Shown here: in pieces, positions 42,698 through 51,960 of the stretch
Layout: every line of letters starts with the position of its first letter
How positions within the stretch are numbered: position 1 is the first letter of the stretch
Source of the DNA: Pseudoalteromonas espejiana DSM 9414
Lineage (GTDB): Bacteria > Pseudomonadota > Gammaproteobacteria > Enterobacterales > Alteromonadaceae
Assembly (NCBI RefSeq): GCF_002221525.1
Contig: NZ_CP011028.1
Coordinates: 445,001-509,000, forward strand
Length of the DNA stretch: 64,000 nt
Direction: 5' to 3'
Notes under the pieces: model-generated
Databases searched by the model: none
Told to the model about the DNA's origin: nothing
Seen by the model: the letters and a program-made list of their open reading frames with translations, nothing else
Made by a program: the position numbers and the translations under genes

Positions 42698-42738
42698 GTA
42701 GACGCACAACTTGTTGGCGTAATGGGCGAAGCCCATAA
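42698..42738 (+). repeat. Isolated copy of the 138-bp repeat's first module
   Basis: TGTAGACGCACAACTTGTTG followed by GCGTAATGGGCGAAGCCCATAA aligns base for base with TGTAGGCGCACAGCTTGCTG and the hairpin block of the 3320-4174 array. The stem here is ATGGGC/GCCCAT instead of ACGCGC/GCGCGT, with both arms changed together. Confidence 0.72.
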
Positions 42739-42739
42739 T

Positions 42740-42805
42740 AGTTGTAGCAACGGCTATAAACCGCGTAAAAATTAAATACTGCAAGGTAAACTTACTGCAT
42801 TACTT
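42740..42805 (+). repeat. Hairpin repeat family B, copy 3
   Basis: Starts GTTGTAGCAACGGC and ends TACTGCATTACTT. The stem CGG/CCG sits around CTATAAA, and CAAGGTAAACTTACTG matches the copy 2 spacer. It directly abuts the stray family A module, as if the two were one composite element. Confidence 0.65.
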
Positions 42806-42969
42806 CAATAGTATCATTTTTAAAATTTGGTTAATTTAATCAATACGGTTAAATGATTCAAGCTTGCGCGTAAACAGACCTCATGCTTTAATTACATCGC
42901 TAAAAAAAATAAGTACTCACCAAGGTTGGTGAGCAAGAGCAATATTTAAAATAATTTTGGGATTCTACA

Positions 42970-44085
42970 ATGGCGTTAAGCTGTAAATCACTCGCAACTT
43001 CTCTCGTAATGCTAGCAATATCAGGATGTACAATAGTACCCGGTAGCCATTTTGAAGGCATAGACTCAGGCGAACAAACATATAACCTTGAGCAAGATCT
43101 CGAAAAAGTAAACATTCAAATTATTGACTCTCAGCTTTTAAATACACAAAAGCTAGCGCAAGCAGCTGCTAAGCCAATCTCCAGCAACGCAGGTGTTAGT
43201 ACTAGCAGCTACGAATATAAAATTGGTGTAGGCGATGTATTAACAATAGGCGTGTGGGATCATCCCGAACTCACAATACCAGCAGGTACACAAAGAACTG
43301 CGGAGTTTGATGGCTTTAGGGTACAACAAGATGGCACAATTACTTATGCGTATGCGCCTAGTATACCAGCCGCAGGAAAGACAATAAGCCAAGTGCGTGA
43401 CGACTTAGTAAAGCGCCTAAGCCGAGTAATAGAAAACCCACAAGTAGATGTGAAAATAGTGGGCTTTAAAAGTCAAAAAACATATATTACAGGTGAAGTA
43501 AAGCAACCAGGGATATACCCAGTCACAGAGAATCCGCTTACCCTCATTGACGCACTAAACCAAGCCGGTGGTTTAACAGAAGCTGCCGATTGGCGCACAG
43601 TTACTTTTACCCGAGGCGATAATACTGAAGTTATTCAACTTGATAATTTTTATGCCCACGGCGATATTTCGCAAAACCGTTTATTACAGCACGGCGATAT
43701 TGTGCATGTAAGCCGTAACGATGCGCAAAAAGTATTTGTACTTGGCGATGTTAAAAAAGCAGGTTCAGTAACCCTTAATCGCTATGGTTTAAATTTAGCC
43801 GAAGCATTAAGTGATTCGGGCGGTCTAAACGAAGCAACAGCAGATGCAAACGGCGTATTTGTACTGCGTAAAAGTAACATAGAGCGAACAGGCTATTTTG
43901 CAAGCGTATATCAGCTACATGCAAAAAATATTGCGGCTATGGTATTAGCGGAGCAGTTTGAACTGCAGCCAAGCGATATTGTATATGTAACTTCTGCACC
44001 ACTTGCACGTTGGAACCGTGTAATCAGCTTATTGTTACCGTCTATAGCTACCGTTGATAGTGTAGATGATATCACTGCAAACTAA
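42970..44085 (+). CDS. wza: Outer-membrane polysaccharide exporter Wza
   Basis: Octameric outer-membrane lipoprotein channel for capsule/exopolysaccharide. At 371 aa it has lipobox AISGC with Cys20. The Poly_export domain begins YKIGVGDVLTIGVWDHPELT near residue 82, with SLBB domains at TYITGEVKQPGIYPV and VFVLGDVKKAGSVTL. A C-terminal segment PLARWNRVISLLLPS provides the amphipathic outer-membrane helix. It is first in a wza-wzb-wzc operon, ten bases before wzb, and under the upstream ops-like site. Confidence 0.94.
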   Translation: MALSCKSLATSLVMLAISGCTIVPGSHFEGIDSGEQTYNLEQDLEKVNIQIIDSQLLNTQKLAQAAAKPISSNAGVSTSSYEYKIGVGDVLTIGVWDHPELTIPAGTQRTAEFDGFRVQQDGTITYAYAPSIPAAGKTISQVRDDLVKRLSRVIENPQVDVKIVGFKSQKTYITGEVKQPGIYPVTENPLTLIDALNQAGGLTEAADWRTVTFTRGDNTEVIQLDNFYAHGDISQNRLLQHGDIVHVSRNDAQKVFVLGDVKKAGSVTLNRYGLNLAEALSDSGGLNEATADANGVFVLRKSNIERTGYFASVYQLHAKNIAAMVLAEQFELQPSDIVYVTSAPLARWNRVISLLLPSIATVDSVDDITAN

Positions 44086-44094
44086 AGGTAAAAA

Positions 44095-44529
44095 ATGTTT
44101 GATTCAGTTTTAGTAGTATGTGCGGGCAATATATGCCGCAGCCCTACCGGTGAGTATGTGTTAAAGCAAAAGCTTGAAGGTAAAAATATTAAAGTATCGT
44201 CAGCCGGGTTAACTGCACTTGAAGGTAAACCTGCCGATGCCACAGCAAAGCAAATTGCACAAGCTAATGGTGTAAATATGGATGCCCACCAAGGGCGCCA
44301 ATTAACATCAGCTTTGGTAGCGCAAAACAGCGTTATTTTAGTAATGGAAGAACGCCATTTAAACGATGTACACGGCCGTTACCCCGAGGCACGCGGTAAA
44401 ACCTTTTTATTAGGCAAATGGATTAACAGCGCCGAAATACCCGACCCATACCGCCAGAGCGCAGAAGCTTTTGAACACGTGTATACATTAATCGATAGCG
44501 CATGCAGCGCTTGGCAAAAGTATTTATAA
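44095..44529 (+). CDS. wzb: Low-molecular-weight protein tyrosine phosphatase Wzb
   Basis: 144 aa cytoplasmic phosphatase that dephosphorylates the tyrosine-rich tail of Wzc, cycling its oligomeric state during polymer export. The CX5R signature is C9-R15 (VCAGNICRSPTGEY), and the general-acid Asp is in IPDPYRQS. It lies between wza and wzc, 3 bp before wzc, as in group 1 capsule operons. Confidence 0.95.
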   Translation: MFDSVLVVCAGNICRSPTGEYVLKQKLEGKNIKVSSAGLTALEGKPADATAKQIAQANGVNMDAHQGRQLTSALVAQNSVILVMEERHLNDVHGRYPEARGKTFLLGKWINSAEIPDPYRQSAEAFEHVYTLIDSACSAWQKYL

Positions 44530-44532
44530 GGA

Positions 44533-46767
44533 ATGGCTAATTTAATGACTGCCCAGCCTAGTAATAAAAGTAATAACACGCAGCCCACTCAAGAAATCGA
44601 CCTAATGGCACTACTTGGAGCATTGCTCGACCGTAAATATTTTATAGCCGGTATAACCGCTTTATTTATGTTTGTAGGTATTGTTTATGCTGTATTAAGT
44701 ACACCGGTTTACCAAGCCACAACCATGATACAAGTGGAAGATGGCGGCGCATCTGTCCCTGGGTTTGATGACATGGCTGGCATGTTCGAAAGTACATCGG
44801 CCGCAGTAACAGAAATAGAGCTCCTTAAATCGCGCAGTGTAATTGGTGAAGCAGTAGATACACTAAAGCTTGATATTACAGCTGAGCCTAAGCTCTTCCC
44901 GTTTATTGGTAATCGCGCTTATCGTAAATTTATGTCAATGAGCGAGGGCGACCTAGCCGAGGCAAGCTTTGGTGCAAGCAGCTACGCCTGGGGCGGCGAA
45001 AGTATAAATATATTTAGGTTTGACGTACCTCGTACTGCTATAAACCGAGGGTTTACGCTTGTAGCACAAACAAATAATGGTGTGGCGCTTTTAAATAGTG
45101 ATGGCAACCAAATACTCGCTGGTAAAGTGGGTGAGGAGCTTACCAATGGCAAGTTTAACTTAACAGTACGCGAGCTTAACGCACGCCCAGGTACAGAGTT
45201 TATAGTAACTCGTAAAGATCGCTTAAATACAATACTTGATTTACAAGCAGCCATTGGCGCAAGCGAAAAAGGTAAAGACTCAGGCATAATTAATTTAAGT
45301 TTACAAAGCACAAAACCAAGCTACGCCGAAAAAGTACTTGATAAAGTAGCCGCTATTTATGTACGCCGCAACGTTGAGCGTAATAGTGCAGAGGCACAAA
45401 AGTCGCTCGAATTTTTAGAAGTGCAATTACCTGAGATTAAAAAGCAACTTGAATACGCCGAGCAACGTTTTAACGATTATCAAATAAAGCGCCAGTCTAT
45501 AAACATAACACTTGAGACCCAAGGTGTACTTGAGCAAGTAGTAAAGCTTGAAACCAAATTACAAGAGCTAAATTTAAAACGTTTAGAACTTGGCCGTAAA
45601 TTTAAAAAAAACCACCCGTCATACCAAGGTATTATTGAGCAAATTCAAGCAGTAGAAAAACAAAAAGATCAGCTAATTGGCGAGGTGGGTAGCCTACCCG
45701 AAACTCAACAAGAGCTACTACGTTTAAAGCGCGATGTTGAGGTCAGTAATCAAATTTACACCTTGCTACTTAGCAAAACCCAAGAGCTCGATATAGTGCG
45801 TGCTGGTACCGTAGGTAATGTTCGTGTTATCGACTACGCAGAGGTAAACATCAGCAAGCCGGTAAAACCAAAAAAAGCATTAATAGTGGTTATGGCAACT
45901 ATGCTAGGCGGTATGTTGAGCGTTGCCATTGTGCTTATACAAAAAGCAATGCACAAAGGAGTAGAAGACCCAAGCGAGATAGAAGCCATAGGCATACCTG
46001 TTTACGCAAGTGTACCGCACTCAGACCACCAAGATAAGCTAACGGGTTTTGCAAAAGCGCGTAAAATTAAAACGGCAAAAGCAAAAACTATACTCGCGCT
46101 CGATAACCCTGCGGACCTTTCTATAGAGGCGCTCCGTAGCCTACGCACAAGCTTACACTTTGCGATGATGGAAGCTAAAAACAACATTATTGCTATATCG
46201 GGCCCAAGCCCAGGTGTGGGTAAATCGTTTATATCGGTTAACTTAGCCACGGTGCTGGCACAAAGCGGTAAAAAAGTACTGATTATTGATGCCGATATGC
46301 GCAAAGGCTATTTGCAAACACAGTTTGGCTTAAAATGGGATGACGGCCTAAGTGATTACTTATCGGGCCGTTTAAACTTAGTGCAAGTTATCAAAACAAC
46401 CAAAGTAGAAGGCCTAAGTGTAATTACCCGCGGGCAAATACCACCAAACCCGTCAGAGTTGTTAATGCACAGCAACTTTAGCAAATTGGTTGAAGAGGTA
46501 AGCGCTGCTTACGATATAGTAATTATAGATACACCGCCAATACTTGCAGTAACCGACCCGGCCATTGTCAGTGCTCATACAGGCACCACATTGCTAGTGG
46601 CTCGTTTTGGGCAAAACCACTTACGCGAAATAGAGCTCACCCGTAATCGTTTTGAGCAAAATGGAATAGATGTAAAAGGGCTAGTCTTTAATGGTGTAGT
46701 TAAAAAGGCTAGCAATGCTTATGGGTATTACGGTTATTACAACTATGAATATAAGAGTGATAAGTAG
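44533..46767 (+). CDS. wzc: Polysaccharide co-polymerase tyrosine autokinase Wzc
   Basis: 744 aa. TM1 is at ~33-56, a large periplasmic Wzz/GNVR domain follows with coiled coil (residues ~270-420), and TM2 is at ~455-480 after KPVKPKKA. The cytoplasmic BY-kinase has Walker A GPSPGVGKS, Walker A' VLIIDADMRKG and Walker B IVIIDTPP. The C-terminal Tyr cluster is AYGYYGYYNYEYKSDK, the autophosphorylation sites and Wzb substrate. It works with Wza and Wzb in capsule-like export. Confidence 0.95.
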   Translation: MANLMTAQPSNKSNNTQPTQEIDLMALLGALLDRKYFIAGITALFMFVGIVYAVLSTPVYQATTMIQVEDGGASVPGFDDMAGMFESTSAAVTEIELLKSRSVIGEAVDTLKLDITAEPKLFPFIGNRAYRKFMSMSEGDLAEASFGASSYAWGGESINIFRFDVPRTAINRGFTLVAQTNNGVALLNSDGNQILAGKVGEELTNGKFNLTVRELNARPGTEFIVTRKDRLNTILDLQAAIGASEKGKDSGIINLSLQSTKPSYAEKVLDKVAAIYVRRNVERNSAEAQKSLEFLEVQLPEIKKQLEYAEQRFNDYQIKRQSINITLETQGVLEQVVKLETKLQELNLKRLELGRKFKKNHPSYQGIIEQIQAVEKQKDQLIGEVGSLPETQQELLRLKRDVEVSNQIYTLLLSKTQELDIVRAGTVGNVRVIDYAEVNISKPVKPKKALIVVMATMLGGMLSVAIVLIQKAMHKGVEDPSEIEAIGIPVYASVPHSDHQDKLTGFAKARKIKTAKAKTILALDNPADLSIEALRSLRTSLHFAMMEAKNNIIAISGPSPGVGKSFISVNLATVLAQSGKKVLIIDADMRKGYLQTQFGLKWDDGLSDYLSGRLNLVQVIKTTKVEGLSVITRGQIPPNPSELLMHSNFSKLVEEVSAAYDIVIIDTPPILAVTDPAIVSAHTGTTLLVARFGQNHLREIELTRNRFEQNGIDVKGLVFNGVVKKASNAYGYYGYYNYEYKSDK

Positions 46768-47124
46768 TTTTTGGGGCCTATTGGGCACTTTTTATAAAAA
46801 TTACTAAATCAAGTAATTACAATGAGGTAGCCTAAATTGACTGTCTCAAAATGGAAAAAAGTGTCTCAGGGGGGAGTTTTATCCCTGAGGTGCACACTTG
46901 CTAAAACACAAGTTCATTTGTTTGTAATAGTAGTGTATTTAACTATAAAGGCCACTAAAACTCTAAATGTAGCGCTCACCCAAAAGATTATAAAGGGTTG
47001 TTAAACACTACTAATATTAGGCTAGCTTTCATATCACGCTTTTCAATAAAACAAATTTTCAATTTAACATTTACAAGTTCGAAGTTACACGCTCGAAGAT
47101 GTATAACTAGATAAGAGAGTACAT
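46768..47124. other. wzc / tviB intergenic region
   Basis: 357 bp, no gene. It contains TGTCTCA twice (near 46853 and 46863) and a hairpin CTCAGGG (46865-46871) / CCCTGAG (46883-46889) flanked by GTGT and ACAC that extend the pairing. No T tract follows, so this is not a normal terminator. Either an internal promoter or RfaH-assisted read-through must serve tviB. Confidence 0.5.
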
Positions 47125-48405
47125 ATGCACGATTCATTAACGGACCTAAAAATTGGCATTATAGGCTTAGGCTATGTTGGCCTACCATTAGCAGTTGAAT
47201 TTGGTAAAAAGTTCCCTGTTTTAGGTTTCGATATAAATCAAGGGCGAATAGCCCAGTTACAATTAGGCCATGACTCTACCCTTGAAGTAAGTGACGAAGA
47301 GCTTGAAAATTCACCACAACTTGGTTTTTCCTCATCTGTTGCAGATTTAGAAAGTTGTAATGTATACATTGTTACCGTACCCACGCCTATTGATGAGCAT
47401 AAACAACCTGATTTAACACCGCTGATTAAAGCCAGCGAAATGCTAGGTAAAGTAGTTAAAAAAGACGACATAATAATTTACGAGTCTACGGTTTATCCTG
47501 GCGCAACAGAAGAGGCATGTCTACCAGTCGTTGAGCGTGTATCTGGCCTCGTATTTAATAAAGATTTTTTTGCCGGCTACTCACCAGAGCGTATAAATCC
47601 AGGCGATAAAGAGCACCGCGTAACTAACATATTAAAAGTGACGAGTGGTTCGAACCTCGAAATAGCAGAAAAAGTTGATCAGCTGTATAAATCAGTTATC
47701 ACTGCGGGCACACATAAAGCTAGCTCGATTAGAGTAGCAGAGGCAGCAAAAGTTATCGAAAATACTCAGCGCGATGTAAATATTGCTTTAATTAATGAGC
47801 TGTCGATTATTTTTAATAAGTTAGATATCGACACGCTCGAAGTATTAGAAGCGGCTGGCACTAAGTGGAACTTTTTACCGTTTCGCCCAGGCCTAGTGGG
47901 TGGACACTGTATTGGTGTAGATCCGTATTATTTAACACATAAAGCTCAAAGCGTAGGCTACCACCCAGAAATGATTTTAGCGGGCCGCCGTTTAAACGAT
48001 GGCATGGGTAAACATGTTGTGTCTGAACTAGTTAAAAGTATGCTTAAAAAGCGTATCCATGTAGATGGTGCAAATGTGCTTATTATGGGCTTAACCTTTA
48101 AAGAAAACTGCCCAGATTTACGCAATACAAAAGTGGTCGATATAGTAAGCGAGCTCAAAGAATATAACATTAACGTAGACATAGTAGACCCATGGTGCTC
48201 AAACGATGAAGCTGAGCGTGAATATGGTTTAAGTTTAACCACAGAGCATAAGCAAAGTAACTACGATGCAATCATTCTTGCTGTAGGCCATAGCGAATTT
48301 AAACAAATGGGTACTGAGCAAATTCGTGCACTAGGTAAAGCAGAACACGTACTTTACGACCTAAAATACGTACTACCTAAGCAAAATGTAGATATGCGTT
48401 TATAA
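47125..48405 (+). CDS. tviB: UDP-N-acetyl-D-hexosamine 6-dehydrogenase (TviB/WbpO type)
   Basis: NAD-dependent UDP-sugar dehydrogenase that oxidises UDP-GalNAc (or UDP-GlcNAc) to the uronic acid. At 426 aa it has a Rossmann N-terminus [47 protein letters not shown], catalytic Lys in [15 protein letters not shown], and the nucleophile Cys in [13 protein letters not shown]. With the epimerase next door it should make UDP-GalNAcA, the Vi-antigen/P. aeruginosa O6 route. A hairpin terminator follows the stop. Confidence 0.91.
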   Translation: MHDSLTDLKIGIIGLGYVGLPLAVEFGKKFPVLGFDINQGRIAQLQLGHDSTLEVSDEELENSPQLGFSSSVADLESCNVYIVTVPTPIDEHKQPDLTPLIKASEMLGKVVKKDDIIIYESTVYPGATEEACLPVVERVSGLVFNKDFFAGYSPERINPGDKEHRVTNILKVTSGSNLEIAEKVDQLYKSVITAGTHKASSIRVAEAAKVIENTQRDVNIALINELSIIFNKLDIDTLEVLEAAGTKWNFLPFRPGLVGGHCIGVDPYYLTHKAQSVGYHPEMILAGRRLNDGMGKHVVSELVKSMLKKRIHVDGANVLIMGLTFKENCPDLRNTKVVDIVSELKEYNINVDIVDPWCSNDEAEREYGLSLTTEHKQSNYDAIILAVGHSEFKQMGTEQIRALGKAEHVLYDLKYVLPKQNVDMRL

Positions 48406-48413
48406 CGCAGTAT

Positions 48414-48437
48414 GCGCGGGTTTCTCCCGCGCTTTTA
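48414..48437 (+). terminator. Intra-operon terminator between tviB and tviC
   Basis: GCGCGGG (48414-48420) and CCCGCGC (48426-48432) make a GC-rich 7-bp stem with loop TTTCT and T4 behind. It is strong by structure yet sits between two genes of one pathway, so read-through would depend on antitermination or a separate tviC promoter. Confidence 0.82.
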
Positions 48438-48516
48438 AATTAGATAGCATATGCCACGCACAATTAATAACTTAAACGTTGTTAGTTCAATATCCAGAGA
48501 TTATATAGGGACGCAC

Positions 48517-49551
48517 ATGACGCGCTACGCACAAATTAAAACCGAGCTACTTTCATCACCTAAAACCTGGTTAGTAACAGGCGTAGCTGGTTTTATTGGC
48601 TCTAACCTTTTGGAGCATTTATTAAAATTAAATCAAAAAGTAGTGGGGCTTGATAACTTTGCAACGGGCCATCAACATAATCTTGATGAAGTAAAAGGCT
48701 TGGTTACTTCTGAACAATGGCAAGGTTTTAACTTTGTTGAAGGCGATATTCGTAATTACCAAGATTGCGAAACAGTGTTAGCTAATAACGGTAACGGCGT
48801 TGACTACGTATTACACCAAGCTGCCCTTGGCTCGGTACCACGCTCAATTGCGGACCCTTTAACAACTAATGCGGCTAATATCAGCGGCTTTTTAAATATG
48901 TTACAGGCAGCAAAAGAGGCTAACGTAAAAAGCTTTACCTATGCAGCAAGTAGCTCTACATACGGCGACCATCCGGCACTACCTAAAGTTGAAGAGAACA
49001 TCGGTAATCCATTATCCCCTTACGCAGTAACCAAATATGTAAATGAAGTGTACGCGGGTGTATATGCCAAAACATATGGCTTTAAAGCCATTGGCTTACG
49101 TTACTTTAATGTTTTTGGGCAGCGCCAAGACCCTAATGGTGCTTACGCAGCGGTAATTCCTAAGTGGACTGCCGATATGATTAAAGGGGAGGATGTGTTT
49201 ATTAATGGCGATGGTGAAACAAGTCGCGACTTTTGCTTTATCGAAAATACAGTACAAATGAATATTCTTGCTGCAACAGCAGAAGATAAAGCTAAAGATA
49301 ACGTATATAACGTTGCCGTAGGTGACCGGACAACACTTAACGATTTATACAAATCTATACAGTCTGCTCTTAAAGAGTGCAATATTAATGCGACCCAAGA
49401 TCCAATATATCGTGACTTTAGAGCAGGTGACGTACGACATTCTCAAGCTGATGTGAGTAAAGCCGTTAATAACCTAGGGTACGTCCCTGAGTACAAAATA
49501 ATACAAGGTATTAGTAAGGTAATGCCATGGTATGTTAAGTTTATTAGATAA
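48517..49551 (+). CDS. tviC: UDP-GlcNAc C4-epimerase (TviC/WbpP type)
   Basis: SDR epimerase interconverting UDP-GlcNAc and UDP-GalNAc (or their uronic acids). 344 aa from ATG 48517 ([11 protein letters not shown]), with AGGGA six bases upstream; an upstream in-frame start at 48451 adds 22 residues foreign to the family. Motifs are [38 protein letters not shown] and [11 protein letters not shown] (Tyr-X3-Lys). The whole length resembles P. aeruginosa WbpP. It supplies the 4-epimer for TviB. Confidence 0.93.
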   Translation: MTRYAQIKTELLSSPKTWLVTGVAGFIGSNLLEHLLKLNQKVVGLDNFATGHQHNLDEVKGLVTSEQWQGFNFVEGDIRNYQDCETVLANNGNGVDYVLHQAALGSVPRSIADPLTTNAANISGFLNMLQAAKEANVKSFTYAASSSTYGDHPALPKVEENIGNPLSPYAVTKYVNEVYAGVYAKTYGFKAIGLRYFNVFGQRQDPNGAYAAVIPKWTADMIKGEDVFINGDGETSRDFCFIENTVQMNILAATAEDKAKDNVYNVAVGDRTTLNDLYKSIQSALKECNINATQDPIYRDFRAGDVRHSQADVSKAVNNLGYVPEYKIIQGISKVMPWYVKFIR

Positions 49552-49597
49552 AAATTATTTCTTTTCCTGAGAGTAGCTGAGCGTTGAATATCATAAT

Positions 49598-51070
49598 ATG
49601 AAAGTAAAATATAATGTAATAGCTAATTTTATCGGCCAGTTTTATGTTATGACTGTTGGTATATTAGCGCTGCCATATTATCTTAAATATTTAGGAAGTG
49701 AAGCTTATGGTCTTGTAGCATTTTTTACAATGTTGACATCTATGATGATGTTATTGGACGCTGGAATAATACCAACTGTAACCAGAGAGTCAGCAAGGTT
49801 AAATAATGATAAAGCAAAACTTAAATCAACTATAAGAGTAATCGAGTATTTTCTTTTACCAATCACTTTAATTACAGCATTTGGCGTGTATTTTTTAAGT
49901 GGTAAATTAACTAATAATTGGGTTGATTTCGCTACATTGGATTTTTCATCAGTAGAAAATAGTATCAAAATTATGGGGTTCATTATTGCAATAAGGTGGT
50001 TTGGTTCTGTCTACCAAGGTGTATTAATGGGTTTAGAGTATCAAGTCTGGGTCAATTCTTACAAAATAGTGATTTCAACTTTTAGAACGATAGTTGCTTT
50101 ATTGTTAATAGTCTATATAAACGATGATATAACAACTTATTTTTTGTATCAGCTGCTTGTTGCAATAGCGGAGCTATTGGCAGTTATGCTCAAAACTTAT
50201 TTAGCTTTAGGTATCAAATATAAAGCTAAACCAAGTTTCCAAATATTGAGAGAGATGTTGCCATTCATATTTTCAACGGGCTTTACAACTATAAGTTGGA
50301 CGCTTTATATACAATTCGATAAGTTGTTATTATCTAGTTTTCTAAATTTAGCAGAATATGGTTATTATGTCATAGTTGTAGTTTTAGCTGGAGCTGTAAT
50401 GAAGTTTTCCACCCCGTTTACTCAAGCAATGTTACCAAAAATGACTAGTTTAAAGAGTAAAAATGATATTGTAGGGTTCAATAAATTCTATAGAAAGGGA
50501 ACTAGAACTGTAGCAATGCTGATTATTCCAATAACTGCTATGATGTCGTTTTATTCATCGGAGTTACTTTACTCTTGGACTGGAAATATGGAGCTAGCTA
50601 ACTGGGGGGATGGGATATTAAAGTGGTATGTATTGGGGACAGGGTTAGCAGCTCTAAATATATTTCAATATTATATACAGTATGCGTCGGGAAATTTAAG
50701 ATTTCATGTTCTATATAATACAATTTTGCCTCTAGTTGGAGTACCGTCATTGTATTTTATTATACATCTCAATGGCGCGCAAGGAGCTGCATACTTTTGG
50801 TTTTTTGTTCATTTTTCAACCTTTTTAATCTGGAATAAAATTGTACACGATAAGTTTATTCCAGGCCTACATTATCAGTGGCTATTTAGGGATATTCTGC
50901 CTTATACGTTAGTAACATCTGCCTGTATATTGCTTTTTAACTTAGTTAATATTGAGTTTTTTTCTTATAGCCAATTTGAAATTTTTGTCCTATTAATTTT
51001 TTTAGGTTTAATCAATCTTTTACTAAATTTAGCTGTTTATTTCTTTACTACAAAAAAGGCTCTTATATGA
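49598..51070 (+). CDS. Second lipid-linked oligosaccharide flippase (Wzx)
   Basis: 490 aa with about 12-14 TM helices and the N-terminal pattern VIANFIGQFYVMTVGILALPYYLKYLG of MOP-family Wzx flippases. It is unrelated in detail to the Wzx at 38506, which fits a different glycan unit. Marked AT-richness starts here and persists to about 59600, a common sign of laterally acquired O-unit genes. Its stop overlaps the next GT gene by 4 bp. Confidence 0.87.
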   Translation: MKVKYNVIANFIGQFYVMTVGILALPYYLKYLGSEAYGLVAFFTMLTSMMMLLDAGIIPTVTRESARLNNDKAKLKSTIRVIEYFLLPITLITAFGVYFLSGKLTNNWVDFATLDFSSVENSIKIMGFIIAIRWFGSVYQGVLMGLEYQVWVNSYKIVISTFRTIVALLLIVYINDDITTYFLYQLLVAIAELLAVMLKTYLALGIKYKAKPSFQILREMLPFIFSTGFTTISWTLYIQFDKLLLSSFLNLAEYGYYVIVVVLAGAVMKFSTPFTQAMLPKMTSLKSKNDIVGFNKFYRKGTRTVAMLIIPITAMMSFYSSELLYSWTGNMELANWGDGILKWYVLGTGLAALNIFQYYIQYASGNLRFHVLYNTILPLVGVPSLYFIIHLNGAQGAAYFWFFVHFSTFLIWNKIVHDKFIPGLHYQWLFRDILPYTLVTSACILLFNLVNIEFFSYSQFEIFVLLIFLGLINLLLNLAVYFFTTKKALI

Positions 51071-51960
51071 AATGTATAACCGTTATCACTACAACATATA
51101 ACCGAGGTTATTGTTTACATCAATTATACGAGTCTCTGAAGAAGCAGGAATATAAAAAGTTTCAATGGTTAGTTATTGATGATGGTTCTAATGACAATAC
51201 TAAAGAGTTAATTCAAGGCTATATAGATGAAAATAGTATCGATATTGAATATCATTACCATCAGAACATTGGTATGACAGCCTCTAGGAATATTGGTTAT
51301 GAATTAGCTAAAACAGAATTAAGTGTTATTATCGATTCAGATGATTGGTTAGAATCTAATGCACTTAATAATATTATTGATTGTTGGGAAGAAAAAAAAT
51401 CTGATAATATCGCAGGCATAATAGCATTAAACCAAAAACGGGATGAGAGCTTTGATGAAGTTAAGTTACTTCCAGACATAAAACAGCTTAAATTCAGAGA
51501 TTTGCACGATATATATCGTTACGGTAAGGATGCCAAGCTAATTTATCGAACTGACATAGCAAAAAAGTACCCTTACCCCACATTTGAAGGGGAAAGAAGC
51601 TTTCCTGCTAGCTTCAAATTTAGAGCAATTGATGAAAAGTATGATTTAGTGACGATGAATAAGGTAGTCTGTATAGTTGACTTTAATCAAAATGGACAAA
51701 CTTTTGATAGAATAAAGCAATACAAAACTAACCCTAAAGGATATGCTTTTTATAGAAATGAAATGATGAGAATATCAAAAAATAAAAGGTTCATACTCAA
51801 GCAAGCAATTCATTATATATCTTCATCATTTTTTGCTAAAGACTATATGTTTTTGTTTAAAGCATCAAAAAAGCTATACGTCGTTTCAGTTCTTCCTTTA
51901 GGTATTATGTTTCATTTATATATAAGGAACACCAAAAGACGCTCTTTAAAGTTCAAATAA
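51067..51960 (+). CDS. Family 2 glycosyltransferase
   Basis: 297 aa GT-A protein. It has ITVITTTYNRGYCLHQLYESL, LVIDDGSNDNTKELI, and the catalytic-metal motif IDSDDWLES near residue 94, followed by a C-terminal hydrophobic region. ATG overlaps the wzx stop (ATGA). It ends 82 bp before the GGTAAA microsatellite. Donor unknown. Confidence 0.84.
   Translation: MKCITVITTTYNRGYCLHQLYESLKKQEYKKFQWLVIDDGSNDNTKELIQGYIDENSIDIEYHYHQNIGMTASRNIGYELAKTELSVIIDSDDWLESNALNNIIDCWEEKKSDNIAGIIALNQKRDESFDEVKLLPDIKQLKFRDLHDIYRYGKDAKLIYRTDIAKKYPYPTFEGERSFPASFKFRAIDEKYDLVTMNKVVCIVDFNQNGQTFDRIKQYKTNPKGYAFYRNEMMRISKNKRFILKQAIHYISSSFFAKDYMFLFKASKKLYVVSVLPLGIMFHLYIRNTKRRSLKFK

Larger units (their letters stand above)
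42508..42969. other. Long leader between rfaH and wza
   Basis: 462 bp without a gene. In order it holds the ops/JUMPstart-like element (42567-42598), a hairpin AAGCAAA/TTTGCTT (42614-42631), a second GAAGCGTGCCC (42672-42682), a stray copy of the 3320-4174 repeat module (42698-42738), and copy 3 of hairpin family B (42740-42805). A long structured leader is typical of RfaH-controlled operons. Confidence 0.6.
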
